Assembly (NCBI RefSeq): GCF_014066305.1
Contig: NW_023501167.1
Span: 1-64,000 of the forward strand
DNA length: 64,000 bases
Origin: Letharia columbiana
Lineage: Eukaryota > Ascomycota > Lecanoromycetes > Lecanorales > Parmeliaceae
Direction: 5' to 3'
In this document: positions 23,612-33,650 of the stretch, one piece after another
How positions within the stretch are numbered: the first letter of the stretch is position 1
How the letters are laid out: the number at the start of each line of letters is the position of its first letter
Program-made: the position numbers and the translations under genes
Notes under the pieces: generated by a model
Told to the model about the DNA's origin: nothing
Databases searched by the model: none
What the model saw: the letters and a program-made list of their open reading frames with translations, nothing else

Positions 23612-26268
23612 TTAAATTGCAGCACCCTCAATCTTTTTCCCTTTTACCGACTTCCACTCCATGCCGAGCGCGCCAACGATAGATAATGATGCCATAGCGA
23701 CAGAAACGTAATATGTATGTGTTAGTGCATCGTTGTATGCGAACAGGACACCTTCAAGGCTATCTGAACCAACGGCATTTCGCAGACTCGTTGCCCCCGT
23801 GTTAAGGACGATCGATGGGTTGAGAATCGGTACATTGTTGGCAAGATTTGTAGACAAACGATTTGTGAAGATGTTCTGCCCAACCGCGATGAAAAGAGCG
23901 CCCCCAAGATTGAGACAGAAATTCATGATCGCTGCATTGAGATTCCGGAGTCAGTATTGCCTATTTGATAGGGTATGTTGAGCCTTGAAACGTACCTGTT
24001 GCTGTCGGGATATCTTCCAGAGTGCACACCGTCTGAGCCGCAATGATCCCTTGTTGCATGCCAGCGCCGACACCAAATCCATAAATGGCTTGGAAACTGA
24101 TCCACATGGCATGGCCGGACCCAACTTTGAACGTGGATATTAAACCAGCACCCGCGGCCATAAGCAAGGATGAGATAATCATCCACGGAGTGTAGTAGCC
24201 CATTATAGTGATAGCAATACCAGATATTATAGATACGATGACGAGACCAAGGATCATAGGGAGACTCCTGATACCAGATTCAACAGCTGACACGCCTTTA
24301 ATAGCTTGGAACCAGATAGGAATGTAGTAGATCACTACGTGATCTAGTCAGTATTCTTCTCCTTAGAAAGGAAACCGAGCTGTATGAAGAATGTGAGGAG
24401 TGGAGGGGGGTGTTCGCTGCCAGAAACGTTTCTGTTTGAGCCTACAAGCCTAAATTGTGTGACAGATGTGAGGAGCGAAAGGAGGGTTGGATGGTCGGAA
24501 TCAAACGTACGGAGAAAAAATGAACCACCCAAGCAGAAGACGAACCAAGAACCAAAGGCTATACTCCGTTTCTTGAGAATCCTGGGTGGGACTGTTGCAT
24601 TGTCCCCTTTCCATAGTTGTACGCCAGCGAAAGCAATACCGAGCACTCCAGAGACGACAAACAGCGCAACGATCCTTCCTAAATGGGTCAGCCAAATAGA
24701 ACCAAGATAATAAAGTGAGTCTGAAAATGGCAAATCTCACCATTGCCCCAGTGGTATTTCGACCCTCCCCATTGTAACGCGAGCAGGAGACATACAATAC
24801 AAGGCACGAAGAGAATGGTTCCAATAGGATCGAACTGTTTCGCGCGTTCCCAAAAGCCAATTGAATTCTCCTGTTCACGTGGAGGTGAAGTGAAAAAGAG
24901 TGCGATGCCGAGAATCGTCACCGCTCCAAGGGGCAAATTGATGTAGAAGCACCATCTCCACGAGACTTTGTCCGTGAAAGCACCCCCCATTAGAGGCCCA
25001 GCGACTGACGCCTGATAGGGTCTCCCGTCAGCAATTACTCTTTTTCGACGGAAATTGAAGTCATGAAACATGTATCTGGATCACGAAAGTTCCAAAAAGA
25101 ATTGATAGAGGGGAGTGAAGTCATACCAAACCATACATAGCACCAATAAAGCCGGTATAGATTGGCCTTTTCACTAGTGGTACAGCGTATGCTATGATGA
25201 CAAGAGCACCAGAAAATATCCCGGCAGCTCCAACGCTGCACAGATTATGGAGTCAGCATTGTTTATACGAGGTAGGTAATGGAATTGCGGGACAGATCTC
25301 GGGAGTAGAAAGGTCCTCCCTCTTGCTCCCGAAACATGTTTTGCGACTCAATTCCAATACCAATGGGAATAATCGGCTCAGAAATGTACGTACCCTGCAA
25401 CTGCGCGACCAATGATAAGAGCAACAGAGGTAGGTGCTGCACCACATATGACTAGGATGGTATTCAGTATGGTGGTTGAAGATGTCGAAGTGAAAGTAGA
25501 CTATTTACCTGAACCGACTTCGAAGATGAATATACTGGATCACAATTTCGCTGTCAGTATTGCCTATTTGAGGAGGTTTATCGAGCCTTGAAACATGTCT
25601 CAAGAGTAAAGCCTCCCGAAACGTGTCTCAAGACTCAAGATTTGCTCCGAAAGGGGAAATATGGGCTCCGAAAATACGTACGCAGTCAGATAGACATACT
25701 TGATGCTGAAAAAGGTGTATAATTTGCCGAAGAGCAGTAGTAAAGCACATTCGGTAAGTAAGTAGGCTGGGGGAGGGGTGGATTAGTGTAAGACTTTGAT
25801 GTAATACAGGTGCATGCCTACCTGACCCATACCAACCCACATCATCGAGAGCTTTGAAATGATCCGTAATCTTTGGGATTGCAGTAGCAATGATGGTGTT
25901 GTCCTAGGTTAATATCAATATCCCACCCACTGACCATGCGTTGGGCTGGGACTCACCAAAGCCATTAGGAACACTGAAAGACATAGTGAGACTATTATAA
26001 TGGCAAATTTTGCCCCAGAAGGATATTCTGGTTCATCTGAAAGCTTGTCTGCTGCTAGTGCCTCGTCCAGAGGCGCTGTCTCCACGTACCTCTTCTCGCC
26101 CCCGGATTGGGAATTCTGCCTAGAAGAGGGGCGGAAGAGCGTTCTTTCCTCTTCTTTCTGACTCGTAGACGTGTGCTGACTCGACAGAACGACTGCGAGG
26201 GCTGGCGTATCGTTCTCTCCGTTGAGGGGTCTGGTAGGCTTTGTGCGAGACAGGGTAGGAAATTTCAT
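23612..26268 (-). CDS. Major facilitator exporter, DHA2 (14-helix drug:H+ antiporter) family
   Basis: Ten exons: complement(23612..23931, 23996..24334, 24511..24678, 24741..25011, 25127..25235, 25394..25451, 25509..25534, 25682..25766, 25822..25903, 25957..26268), 589 aa, all phases closing. Motifs include [16 protein letters not shown] at the end of helix 1, [44 protein letters not shown], and [20 protein letters not shown] followed by [10 protein letters not shown], then [20 protein letters not shown]. These are DHA2 hallmarks. The family pumps toxins, drugs or secondary metabolites out of the cell. The first 95 residues are hydrophilic. Exon 4 in transcription order is only 26 nt. Several introns resemble each other (separate entry). 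No biosynthetic cluster surrounds the gene. Confidence 0.92.
23932..25681 (-). repeat. Set of mutually similar (introner-like) introns in the exporter gene
   Basis: Introns at 23932-23995, 24335-24510, 25236-25393 and 25535-25681 share termini. The 5' ends are GTACGTTTCAAGGCTC, GTACGTTTGATTCCG, GTACATTTCTGAGCC and GTACGTATTTTCGGAGCC. The 3' ends run through CAATACTGACTCC, GAATACTGACTAG, CAATGCTGACTCC and CAATACTGACAGC to the AG. The first and last share an identical 19-mer (plus-strand gtcagtattgcctatttga at 23950 and 25553) and gagccttgaaac (23980 and 25583). Shared interior sequence, beyond splice signals, is what defines introner-like elements known from some Dothideomycetes. The 147-nt intron also contains a second, diverged CTTGAGACA-GTTTC block, so it may be composite. 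Confidence 0.6.
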
Positions 26269-26951
26269 GGTGGATGGTAGAGGTATGGGAAAGGAAAGAA
26301 GATTGGAAAGGTGAGGTGAGTTCTGATCCTTTGTCAGTCGCAGAAGGAAAGCAGCCCGTTCGTTTGGGAATAATACCGGAGAGCCATTAAAACCTAAAGC
26401 GCAGGCTACTTCGATTGTTGCGATGATAGGGTCATTTTCGGACTTTCGCACGTCTCCGATGCCGGGCGGCTCAAAGTAGATCCATAGCGTACAAGTAACG
26501 AGTACGAGTACGTATATTTCGCTAATCGAAACGGCTGTCTTCCTCATGTCATACAATTCGACGCCAGGATGAGTTAAGTGAGAGCAGTGATACTAATCTG
26601 CATAGGTAGATTTCCGCACTTTAAGTTCTCTTCGAGTTCATTAAGGGAGTAGGTAGGGAATACCCTTGTACGTACAAGTAGGTTTCAAGCCCTAAGGTAA
26701 AGAAAGTACTTTGGGTACATGTAGGTAAGCCGAGGTCGATTTCAGGTTCAGGCCCGTCCATCCATTGCCCCACTTCGCCCCAGCAAAACCTGCAAAAGTG
26801 TTAAAGTGCAAGCTACCTTAGCCTCCTCGGCTCCTTCCGCTTGTCAGACAAATCTTAAGTAAGGTTAACGTACGCCTCTTTTGATCTGTACCAGTCCTCT
26901 TCATCTCTTCACCTCGTCGCTGGAGACACCTACCTTCTCCCCACCATTACC
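26269..26951. other. Divergent promoter region between exporter and phosphomannomutase
   Basis: No coding sequence is supported. The region carries repeated gtacgta/aagtaggt motifs at 26500-26740 and a pyrimidine-rich leader just before the ATG at 26952. Confidence 0.55.
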
Positions 26952-27925
26952 ATGTACGCCGAAGCAGCCAGTGTTTATCCTCCCTTAGAAGGTCGTCCCA
27001 TCAAGGATACAATATGCCTTTTCGACGTCGATAACACCCTCACCCCCGCCCGCCAAAGTGTTTCTCCCGAGATGCTCCAACTCCTGTCCGTCCTTCGTCA
27101 CAAATGCGCTATAGGCTTCGTTGGTGGCTCTAACCTTGTCAAACAGCAAGAACAGCTCGGAACGCCCTCCATACCCGTCATTGGCCTCTTCGACTTCTGC
27201 TTCGCTGAGAATGGCTTAACGGCGTATAGGTTGGGGGAGCAATTGGCGAGCAATAGCTTCATCGGATGGCTGGGCCAAGAAAAGTACAAGCAATTGGTCA
27301 ACTTTTGTCTGAGGTACATTGCGGACATTGAGTGTCCGGTAAAGACTGGAACGTTCGTTGAATTCAGGTACGTGGTGATGCAGCTTGCCGTGCCCGCCTA
27401 GGCAGATTCTATTGATGGGGACATCCTCTCAACCTATTCACCCACGCTGACGCTATGCTTGGCCACACTGAAGGAGTGGCATGATCAACGTCTCACCAGT
27501 CGGCCGTAACGCCAGCATCCAAGAGCGCAACGACTATGAAAAGTACGACAAACAGCATCAGATCCGTACCAAATTCGTCGAAGCTTTGAAAGAAAAATTC
27601 GGTGACTTCGGCCTTACGTACGTTGGCCTCTGCTGTTATCCACTTTTGTAGATAGGCTGATATCTACTGTTATAGCTACTCAATCGGCGGACAAATTTCC
27701 TTCGATGTATTTCCCACTGGCTGGGACAAGACTTACTGCCTGCAACATCTAGAGACGGAGAAGTCTCTCAGTGGTGTCGATTACTCGATCATCCATTTTT
27801 TCGGTGACAAAACATACCAGGGTGGAAATGATTATGAGATCTTCGAAGATAGCAGGACGGTTGGGCATAGTGTTGATAATCCGGACCATACAATGAGGGT
27901 TCTGAAAGAGCTATTCGATCTTTAG
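26952..27925 (+). CDS. SEC53: Phosphomannomutase (Sec53/PMM)
   Basis: Exons 26952..27367, 27474..27617 and 27676..27925, 269 aa, collinear with yeast Sec53. The HAD nucleophile loop is [13 protein letters not shown], followed by [85 protein letters not shown] and [20 protein letters not shown]. The enzyme interconverts mannose-6-phosphate and mannose-1-phosphate for GDP-mannose, hence glycosylation and GPI anchors, in the cytosol. Two residues differ from what I recall of the family: DVDN for DVDG and GGSN for GGSD. Both catalytic aspartates of DxD are present, so activity is likely retained. Confidence 0.95.
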
Positions 27926-28428
27926 GTAGAGGGAAAGGGGGGACGGGTCGAAGTAAAAGTCATCGTGCTAGGAGACTGATAACGACGACTTGTCAAAGCT
28001 TCTCATTGAGCTTGGTTAAATGACAATAGAGTATAGAACGTGGGATATCAGATTTCTCTGGCTCTCTTCTAGCATGGCGGTGCCCAAGAGTGGCTTGACT
28101 TACGCAAAAAAGTGATTACTTCTACGGTCAAAGCATCTCATTCTCACCCGGTACTCTCTTGCCAGCTCTTTGAGATCTTCTCGCTCTATCCGGAGCTTTT
28201 GTCCTTAACCCCCCAATTAAAAGCCCATGAGATGTTATTCGCCACGGCATTTCCTTCCGCTATATAGTCTCCAGATATTGCCCAACGACATCACCCACCA
28301 TCAACGCAAAACAGGGTAAATTCCTTGGTTTAGCAAAAATCGCGAAAATCATTGCACGTTGTTGAGTTCACCGTGATCATACTATCATTGACAGCACTAA
28401 CCCTATATCACTGTACTAATCCAGCACA
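27926..28428. other. Convergent 3' intergenic region
   Basis: This lies between the 3' ends of the phosphomannomutase gene and the MCUR1-like gene. I see no coding sequence and no repeat. Confidence 0.5.
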
Positions 28429-29387
28429 TCACATGAGCAAACGCCAGGCACCCAGGATCAGTGCAGCTGTTCCTGTACATACACCCCTAATAGATAGTTA
28501 GCGTAAGCCGTGCATTTCGTGATAACCCTATCGCTCTCATTGTCTTGGATTGGTGACCTACATTAGCCACTGCAAAGTACTGAATTTGACCCCTTCCACC
28601 CTCTCCCTGAGGCCTGCAACCTCTTGCTCTATCCTTGTCTCTGTCTCCTTGATCTTTAATTCCTGTCCCTTGGCTTCCTCCCTGATTCGACCCTTCTCAA
28701 GATTCAAATCTAGTCTTACACTTGCCTGAGCACGGTTCACTTCGTCACGAAGTCTGGAACTGAGCTTCGCCAGATCATTAGACAGTCGTTCATGCGAGGC
28801 CAGAGTCATGGATGTGTCGCTAGAATCGAGGGCCAGGAGCTCGGAGCGAAGTTTCGTGAAGTCGACCTTTTGTGTGTAGGTACTTCGATCGGCATCTGCG
28901 AGTGTTAGTGACGGCTTGGCAGGTGCTCCGGACTGGAGAATTGGAGACCTTCTCGTAGGACCATGGTGCGCGTTAGGTTTTGGATGGATTCTTCAATGAC
29001 ATCTGAAAGCACGAGCATCATGGCTTTTGACTGCTCCTCCGAGAAACCTTCATCCTTAAGACGTTGCACAAATTTCAAAGTGTCGAAGTGATGGTCGCGA
29101 AAGCGGGTTGGGGTTGTTGAGAAGCATTGCGGGTGATTATGTGGAACGTAGGAGTATCTTGCGAGTGGTGGACCTTGGCGATTAGAAACCAAAGGCGAAA
29201 AGGTGTATTTGTTGTGTTTATATCTCCGTGCTATTGATGAGACAAAGCGGGTGGGCTTGTTCCGAGGCGCGGAACCCTTAGTAGGAGGATGTATTCGAGA
29301 CGCAACAGCCAAAGGTGAGGGGCTCGAAGCCTTCCACGAAAGCTGCGGTAGCAGGAAACGCGGTATTGTAGCAGGACTAGGACCCAT
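28429..29387 (-). CDS. FMP32: Mitochondrial MCUR1/CCDC90/Fmp32-like coiled-coil protein (DUF1640)
   Basis: Exons complement(28429..28486, 28562..28895, 28949..29387), 276 aa. A 95-residue Arg/Ser-rich, acid-poor presequence precedes the DUF1640 core: HHFDTLKFVQRLKDEGFSEE, AMMLVLSDVIEESI, DADRSTYTQKVDFTKLRSEL. A long coiled coil follows (about 175-250: RLRDEVNRAQASVRLDLNLE and on), then one C-terminal membrane segment, LQWLMGVCTGTAALILGAW, assembled by the last splice. MCUR1/CCDC90B/Fmp32 proteins sit in the inner mitochondrial membrane and have been linked to cytochrome oxidase assembly, proline use and the calcium uniporter. Topology and length match. The exact fungal role is not settled. 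Confidence 0.9.
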
Positions 29388-29732
29388 GATGGAAGCACCT
29401 TTGCAAAGATCTTTTTACTCATAAGCTGATCAAGTGCATTCCTTCAACTTTCAGCAGCTAGGGAGCTCGATTTGATTGCCTTTAGCGTATGTCAAAAATT
29501 GTAAAAAACCAAGTGACGTTAAGGTATATTCGTTAGAGGATATAGTGGAAACATTACATACAGAAGATTCAGAATACGACTCTATTCCAGTATCTGAAAG
29601 TTATGAAGGAAGAACAATGTGATAAATCTAGAATATAGTCCATTCCAGATGGACGTTTCCATAACGTTAGAATCGCAGCGATAGTGAGATCCAGTCAGAA
29701 GCTTTTACAGTTCGTATAATATCTGCGAAATT
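29388..29732. other. Intergenic region upstream of the MCUR1-like gene
   Basis: Promoter side of the MCUR1-like gene, AT-rich, without coding sequence. It ends where the foldback element begins. Confidence 0.5.
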
Positions 29733-30078
29733 GACGGCTGACACTACGACAAAACCAAAAAAAAAAAAAAAAAAAATTCTCTTTTCATTTTTCTTCTTCG
29801 CGATTTCTAGTAACTCTCTCACTCGTTAGGGGCTACTCTCCGGGGTACTCTCCCGGATACTCTCCGGGGTATTCTTCCGGGTACTCTTCGAGGTACTCTC
29901 CGGGGTACTCTCCGGGGTACTCTCCCGGGTACTCTCCGGGGTATTCTTCCGGGTACTCTTCGAGGTACTTTCTAAGGTACTCTCCGGGGTATTCTTCCGG
30001 GTACTCTTCGAGGTACTTTCTAAGGTACTCTTCCGGGTACTCTTTCGGGTACTCTTCCGAGTATACGGTTAATTTAAT

Positions 30079-30109
<31 letters not shown>

Positions 30110-30351
30110 CGAATTATCCGTCGTAAGTACTCGGAAGAGTACCCGGAAGAGTACCCGGAAGAGTACCCCGGAGAGTACCCCGGAGAGTACCCCGGAGAGT
30201 ATCCCGGAGAGTATCCCCTAAAGAGTGCCTTAAAAAGTACCTTTCGAAGAGTTAAGAATATTCTTAAAAGAATATTTTGAAGAGAGTTACTAGAAATCGC
30301 GAAGAAAAAACGAAAAAGATTTTTTTTGGTTTTGTCGTAGTGTCAGCCGTC
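29733..30351. mobile_element. Foldback (MITE-like) element with inverted 12-bp minisatellite arms
   Basis: The outer ends are perfect inverted repeats of 24 bases (starting gacggctgacactacgac at 29733 and ending at 30351). Inside them the arms continue as A-rich/T-rich runs and then a shared tcgcgatttctagtaactct. Next come arrays of 12-base units of the form gggtactctccg on the left (about 29834-30063) and their inverse gagtaccccgga on the right (about 30128-30222). The left array also shows a 48-base higher-order period (29941 and 29989). The centre is an AT-rich spacer with a run of more than 20 T (about 30083-30108). The 619-base unit could fold into one long hairpin. No transposase is encoded and no clear target-site duplication is visible. 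Confidence 0.8.
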
Positions 30352-30634
30352 GTCCGCCGTATCTCCAATTATATCATTATTTTATCTTGCCTACTGGTCA
30401 GGTTTGCACATAGTACGCAGAGCCTCACAGTGACGAGACTGATAAACTTCAAGTTTTGTAACAGCAAGCATTGCTGCTTGTCACCATCCCGTCAAGTCCA
30501 GTCATTGTGATATCTGCTGTACATCTGGCTCCGTGTCATCGACAAGCATACATTTAAATCCATCTGATCCGCCCACAATTGCGTCCCAAACGCCAGTCGC
30601 TAACGACAACTAACAGGAAGCATCACAAGTCTTC
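30352..30634. other. Spacer between foldback element and condensin gene
   Basis: Short 3' flank of the condensin gene. No gene seen. Confidence 0.45.
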
Positions 30635-33308
30635 TTAGTCACCTTCAGTGATCTCAGCGGTCAAGTCTTTCTCTATACTTAGCTCCTCCAGGCCTGGCTC
30701 GTTGCCTAATGTGAGTCCCTTTTCGTTGGCCAAATGCAGGAGACATATAAAGCAATAAGACGTCGAAATGTCAGCCATGGCTTGCTTGGGATACACTTGC
30801 TGAAGTTTATTCATCACAGACGTGAACTTCAGGGGGGCTTCGTTAGATTTCGTTGGAGGCTCAGAGGGAGCGGGTGCTTGAGAGGGATTCTGCGCAAATG
30901 TCAGACATCGACCGTTGATAAGAACAGAAACCACGGACCTCTACGAATCCAATGCCTCTCCACATCTCCTCTTTCAATCTTCGCACATCAACCTTTTTCG
31001 CTACACGGGCATACTGCACGTATTCTGGCCGTAGCCGTCGACTTTGCGTCACAAGCTGCGTCCCAAAAGCACCTTCCTGGCTTTCTTCAGTGCCGGTCAA
31101 GGCACCTGCAATGCCCTGGCTTCCGACCCCAGCATCACCTCCTAAAGCTGGCGAGAACGCTTCTCTAGCGTCCGCAAACTCCTCATCATCGTCTGGAAGA
31201 CCATTGGGGAAGCCAAGTCCATCGTCTTGGAAGAAATTGGCGTCGTAATTGCCCTGTGGCGCTTCTTCGTCCGGCGAGGCCTGATTTGCTACATTTTCCT
31301 TCCGCGCCCAGAACGCTTCGTCCACTTCATTCTCCGGTACTTCTTCTTGCCTTGATGTCGTCCGACCCTTGCATCTCGGTCCATATCTTCGCGAGCCCAT
31401 CCGCGCTTTAGGTTTGAGAAACAGTCGTAGGAGCTGCCGCGAATTAAAGTGCTTGTCATCAGGTAGGAGGTTCCGCGTCTTAGATTTCCATTGCGTTTTA
31501 GGCAAGGAGATAGCCGCGTTGGAACTCGCCGGGGTATACAGCATCTCCGCCAGAGCTGGACTCAGGGGAGATGCGAAGTCGATCTCAAAGGGTTCCTTCT
31601 CTTTCCGCTTCGATTGAGCTGGTGCAGAAGCTTTACTGAGGTCTTTAATCCTCCGTATCCTCCAATGCTCTGGTCCAGCCCAATTCTTCCGCAATGCATT
31701 GTCGAAATAATTGAGAATATCCTCGTGACCCCCTTCCATTTTCTTGTGGTGCAAGGATACAGCGTATTGATTGTTGTCAGGATCGAAGTCGCCAACCCCT
31801 ACACCTTCTCCCACTTGGCCTACTCCAATGGCTGCTTCTTCGAAACCTATGTCTCCAAGATACATTTGAGGGTCAATGGCAGCGTTCTTCGCCCATGCTT
31901 CACCCCCTTCCCCAAAGCCGGCATCGGCACCGACCTCATACCCGCCAAGAATCCCGTCATCATCTTCAAATCCAGCAACGTTGTCGCCATCAAGAAATAT
32001 GCCAGTCTGATCGCCGAGGCCCCCAGATACAGGGTTTTGCTTCTCTTGCCGACAGTCTTCCGGTGCTTTCAAAAACGGAATGTCTAAAGACCCAACCGGA
32101 TTGCCTAGGTCGAGGTTCTTCAGCGAAGGACATATATCTTGTTCATCCAATGATCCTAGGTCGGGAAAGAATTTGACTCCTAGGGCATCGATGTCGATAT
32201 CGCTCTGCTTAGCGTTGGTTGGTATATCTGGCTGCTCCATCCCGACCTCAGGTGTATCTGCATCATGTTCACCTGCTTCCGCGCCACTTTTCCTCCTAGT
32301 GCTTTCGCCTTCCGCACTTGCGTCTCCTGCATCATCGCTACTGTCGAAGACGATCCGGCCAGTGGAGTCGATTGCTAGATGATTGAGAAGCAAGCCTTTT
32401 GCACCGCCTTCGTCAAAGTCCGCTGAAGCCTTCTTGAAGAGAGGATCCACAGAGAATTCGAGCTCAAACTTCTTCAGCTGCAATGATGTAAAGGATGGTG
32501 CTAGTGTCGCCTCTGATGAACGTTGTGTCTGCTGTCCGTTAGTTTCACAATCCGAAGACAAATCATCAAGATCAAGCGCACTCTTTTCCTCGCTTTCTTT
32601 CTCACGCCATCTTCGTCTTCCTCGTCTTCTCCACCTTCAGCATCTTCACCCTGTTCTTCACCACGATGCGTCTTTTTATTACCACTTTCCGCCAAGCCGC
32701 TCAGCAATTTCCCTGTCTCCGTTGCGACGCTGTCTACTCGGCTCGTGTAAATCTTCACACAGCCATCCAAAGTACAGCTAGCTTTTTGAAAGTTGACACC
32801 GTCTCCCTCCTTAAGCAACGACATGTCGTGAAAGTAGTCAATTAGGGCAAAGTTCCAGGAGTTCGTCGCGTTTATCTTATTGTCGGTGGCCATTTTCATC
32901 CATTCTTCGAAGTTCGCCAAAATCGGGACTCGCTTTATCGGTGTCATTGCACTGGCAGCAACAACCGAAAGACCTCCATCTTCGATATTCTCCTTGCCCT
33001 TTGCTATCTGGGTCCGAGGAGTTTTGGGACTGTCACTGGCTGCGCCGTCGTAATTGTTCAGCTTTCGCACTGGAGAAGCCGCGGCTTTCAATGAGTTCAT
33101 CTGTAGATCGTGGAGAGCTTGTCGAGATTGAAGGCGCGCCGCCTTCTCTTGTCGGTCGTCATTGAGGGGGATCCTACAGGGTTCAACTTAGTCCGCCCTT
33201 GTCAACCTCAATGTTTCGTACTCACTTTAAGGGCGATTGATTGGCTTGTTTGTGCGGTGTTGTAGCAGTTTTATGATTTGCGCGTGCAGGTTTCACAACC
33301 CGAGGCAT
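30635..33308 (-). CDS. BRN1: Condensin complex subunit 2 (Brn1/Barren/Cnd2), kleisin
   Basis: Exons complement(30635..30889, 30939..32531, 32582..33173, 33226..33308), 840 aa. The ATG at 33308 was chosen because the short first exon splices to KIPLNDDRQEKAARLQSRQA, the usual N-terminus, well upstream of the internal ATG at 33100. Kleisin blocks are NSWNFALIDYFHDMSLLK, FQKASCTLDGCVKIYTSRVD, SLQLKKFELEFSVDPLFKKA, SADFDEGGAKGLLLNHLAID, KNWAGPEHWRIRRIK and DVRRLKEEMWRGI, with a C-terminal block FTSVMNKLQQVYPKQAMADI that should contact the Smc4 head. The protein bridges Smc2 and Smc4 and compacts mitotic chromosomes. The acidic linker and Asp/Glu-rich middle are usual. The intron at 32532-32581 has a canonical ctaac branch site. 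It is divergent from CDC6. Confidence 0.95.
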
Positions 33309-33650
33309 TATGCTACCAACCCAACTATGTATGATACGTGGGTAAATTCGTGCGAGAGGTGCTTGCCGCGATCGAAATCAACAAACAAGTTCACGAGATG
33401 TTTGTGGACTAGCGTGGCCGTGCTACGGTGGTCTGAAAGTTCGTACTGCGCAAAAATTGATACATGTAATGTAAATTACAAGTGTCTCGGCACAACAGGT
33501 TTTCCGGAGCACTTAAGATAAGCTGGAATCGGTTAGCTCTCCGGAAAAGCTGGCGCGACTTTCGACGCGTCGCAAAATAATCGTGTCGTCTTCAAACGGC
33601 AACTTCGAGTGACACAAAGCAGCAAGAGCAACCCCCTCGATAAAGAATCA
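33309..33650. promoter_or_regulatory. Shared BRN1/CDC6 promoter with palindromic MluI cell-cycle box
   Basis: The 342 bases between the two start codons are the only promoter available to both divergent genes. At 33563-33572 the palindrome cgacgcgtcg centres an ACGCGT (MCB) box, 79 bases before the CDC6 ATG. A ggcgcg lies 13 bases before it. MBF (Mbp1/Swi6-type) binds ACGCGT and drives G1/S genes, including cdc18/CDC6, in yeasts. Use in this species is inferred. Confidence 0.55.

Noticed and set aside
23612..26268. Secondary-metabolite cluster around the MFS exporter
   Set aside because: Flanking genes are housekeeping (membrane protein, phosphomannomutase, URA6); no synthase or tailoring enzyme is nearby.
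29733..30351. CRISPR-like or protein-coding repeat reading of the 12-base arrays
   Set aside because: Units are contiguous with no unique spacers, and frames through them are broken; the inverted symmetry fits a foldback element.
33100..33100. ATG at 33100 as the condensin start
   Set aside because: It would drop the conserved KIPLNDDRQEKAARLQ segment, which a short upstream exon supplies in frame.
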